In this document: one piece after another, positions 62,987-64,000 of the stretch
Layout: each line of letters opens with the position of its first letter
How positions within the stretch are numbered: position 1 is the first letter of the stretch
Notes under the pieces: model-generated
Databases searched by the model: none
Seen by the model: the letters and a program-made list of their open reading frames with translations, nothing else
What the model was told of the DNA's origin: nothing
Translations under genes and position numbers: made by a program
NCBI RefSeq assembly: GCF_004801295.1
Contig: NZ_SSOC01000003.1
Location: 372,001 to 436,000 of the forward strand
Origin: Pseudothauera nasutitermitis
Lineage (GTDB): Bacteria; Pseudomonadota; Gammaproteobacteria; Burkholderiales; Rhodocyclaceae
DNA length: 64,000 nucleotides
Direction of reading: 5' to 3'

Positions 62987-64000
62987 ATGATCGATACCTT
63001 CCTCGGGGGCCTCTCGCCCCGCCGGTTTCTCGACGAATACTGGCAAAAGAAACCGCTGCTGGTGCGTCAGGCCATTCCCGGATTCACCGGCGTGGTGAGC
63101 CGCGAGCGCCTCTTCGAGCTGGCCTGCGATCCAGACGTGGAATCGCGCTGGGTACGCCACGACGGAGACACCTGGGAAGTCGAACACGGCCCGCAGCGCC
63201 CCGGCCGGCTGCGCGGCAAGCGTACGCCGTGGACGGTGCTGGTGCAGGGCATGAACCTGTGGGAAGCGGCCGCCGACGAACTGCTGCACTGCCTGGACTT
63301 CATCCCCCAGGCCCGCCTCGACGACCTGATGGTGAGCTACGCGGTGGATGGCGGCGGCGTGGGGCCGCACTTCGACAACTACGACGTGTTCCTGATCCAG
63401 GGCATGGGCAAGCGGCGCTGGCGCATCGGCGACCAGAGCGATCATCAACTGGTGGAAGGCGCGCCGCTGCGCATCCTGAAGAACTTCCAGCCCATCCACG
63501 ACTGGGTGCTGGAAACCGGCGATCTGCTCTACCTGCCGCCGCACTGGGCGCATGACGGCATCGCCATCGGCGAGTGCATGACGCATTCCATCGGCTTCCG
63601 CACGCCCACCGCGCAGGAAGTGGGTGCGGGCTTTCTCGACTGGCTGCACGAGCACACCTGCCTGGACGGCGTGTATGCCGATCCCGATCTGGCCGCACAG
63701 GACAACTCCGCGCGCATCCCCGAAGCCATGATCGACCAGGTCGATGCCATGCTGCGCCAGATCTGCTGGGACCGCGACGCGGTGGCCGGCTTCCTCGGCG
63801 AGTATCTGACCGAGCCGAAAGCGCACGTGTTCTTCGATCCCCCGGAAAAACCGCTCGCGCCCGCGCGCTTCGCCCAGCGGGTGGAGAAATCCGGCTTCCG
63901 CCTGGACGCCCGTTCGGTGCTGCTGTTCCACGGCGGGCGTTTCTTCCTCAATGGCGAAAGCGTCGATGCACCGGCCGCGGCCCACGCAACGCTGCAACGC
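62987..64000 (+). CDS. roxA: Ribosomal protein uL16 3-hydroxylase-like cupin oxygenase (RoxA/YcfD), 3' end cut
   Basis: The frame runs open from ATG 62987 to the window end (338 residues seen). JmjC-type Fe(II)/2-oxoglutarate oxygenase: DDLMVSYAVDGGGVGPHFDN YDVF with metal ligands His128 and Asp130, and LYLPPHWAHDG with His186; GKRRWRIG follows the HxD strand. The C-terminal winged-helix part begins around residue 215. The E. coli homologue hydroxylates Arg81 of ribosomal protein uL16. It is divergent from rlmD, also a ribosome-modifying gene. About 40 residues are likely missing. Confidence 0.92.
   Translation, partial: MIDTFLGGLSPRRFLDEYWQKKPLLVRQAIPGFTGVVSRERLFELACDPDVESRWVRHDGDTWEVEHGPQRPGRLRGKRTPWTVLVQGMNLWEAAADELLHCLDFIPQARLDDLMVSYAVDGGGVGPHFDNYDVFLIQGMGKRRWRIGDQSDHQLVEGAPLRILKNFQPIHDWVLETGDLLYLPPHWAHDGIAIGECMTHSIGFRTPTAQEVGAGFLDWLHEHTCLDGVYADPDLAAQDNSARIPEAMIDQVDAMLRQICWDRDAVAGFLGEYLTEPKAHVFFDPPEKPLAPARFAQRVEKSGFRLDARSVLLFHGGRFFLNGESVDAPAAAHATLQR

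Overview
The window looks like a chromosomal segment of a G+C-rich, polarly flagellated betaproteobacterium, probably a Rhodocyclales-type organism (Thauera/Azoarcus/Zoogloea relatives). This is inferred from the high G+C, the sigma54 plus FleSR plus FlhF/FlhG style of flagellar control, the FliK-like/FlhB-tail gene pair, and the general gene style. It is not from a database match. About 50 kb is one almost complete flagellar locus, with topoisomerase IV genes embedded in it and a few housekeeping genes at the right end.

Layout. 1-6014: the end of a glycan/glycosylation block (a cut unknown protein, an NAD-dependent sugar epimerase, a TPR-tailed glycosyltransferase and a three-module glycosyltransferase). 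The first ~3.3 kb is visibly richer in A+T codons than the rest. 6340-7227: a stand-alone Rpn-type nuclease/transposase gene. 7249-9603 (minus): an O-GlcNAc-transferase-like TPR/GT41 gene divergent from flagellin. 9844-16751 (plus): fliC, flaG, fliD, fliS, fliT, a 271-bp inverted-repeat element, a FliK-like gene, an FlhB-tail gene and ycgR. 16830-19941 (minus): fleS-fleR and then fliE. 20102-31433 (plus): fliF-G-H-I-J-K-L-M-N-O-P-Q-R. 31452-43337 (minus): flgB-C-D-E-F-G-H-I-J-K-L plus an OmpA lipoprotein. 43574-45152 (plus): flgA, flgM, flgN. 45224-50159: parE, psiE-like (minus), parC. 50199-58914 (minus): flhB-flhA-flhF-flhG-fliA-motC-motD and a bacteriohemerythrin. 59042-64000: a DUF192 protein, an RluE-type pseudouridine synthase, a degenerate HD-GYP protein, tRNA-Ser(UGA), rlmD and a cut roxA-like oxygenase.

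Regulation can be read from the DNA. Good sigma54 (-24/-12) promoters precede fliE, fliK, flgK, flgB and, unexpectedly, the degenerate HD-GYP gene. Strong sigma28 promoters precede fliC and flgM. FleR carries the GAFTGA sigma54-contact motif. FliA (sigma28) and its anti-sigma factor FlgM are both present. No FleQ/FlrA master regulator and no chemotaxis genes lie in this window.

The most unusual items are: (i) the highly palindromic TA-flanked element sitting exactly on the fliT stop codon; (ii) an FlhG homologue that keeps the FlhF-activating DQA helix but has lost its Walker A lysines; (iii) the sigma54-driven HD-GYP protein lacking the HD dyad; (iv) an epimerase with Leu in place of the catalytic Tyr; (v) shared inverted-repeat operator-like sequences in divergent or internal flagellar gaps. 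I see no CRISPR array, no prophage and no obviously new multi-gene defence system.
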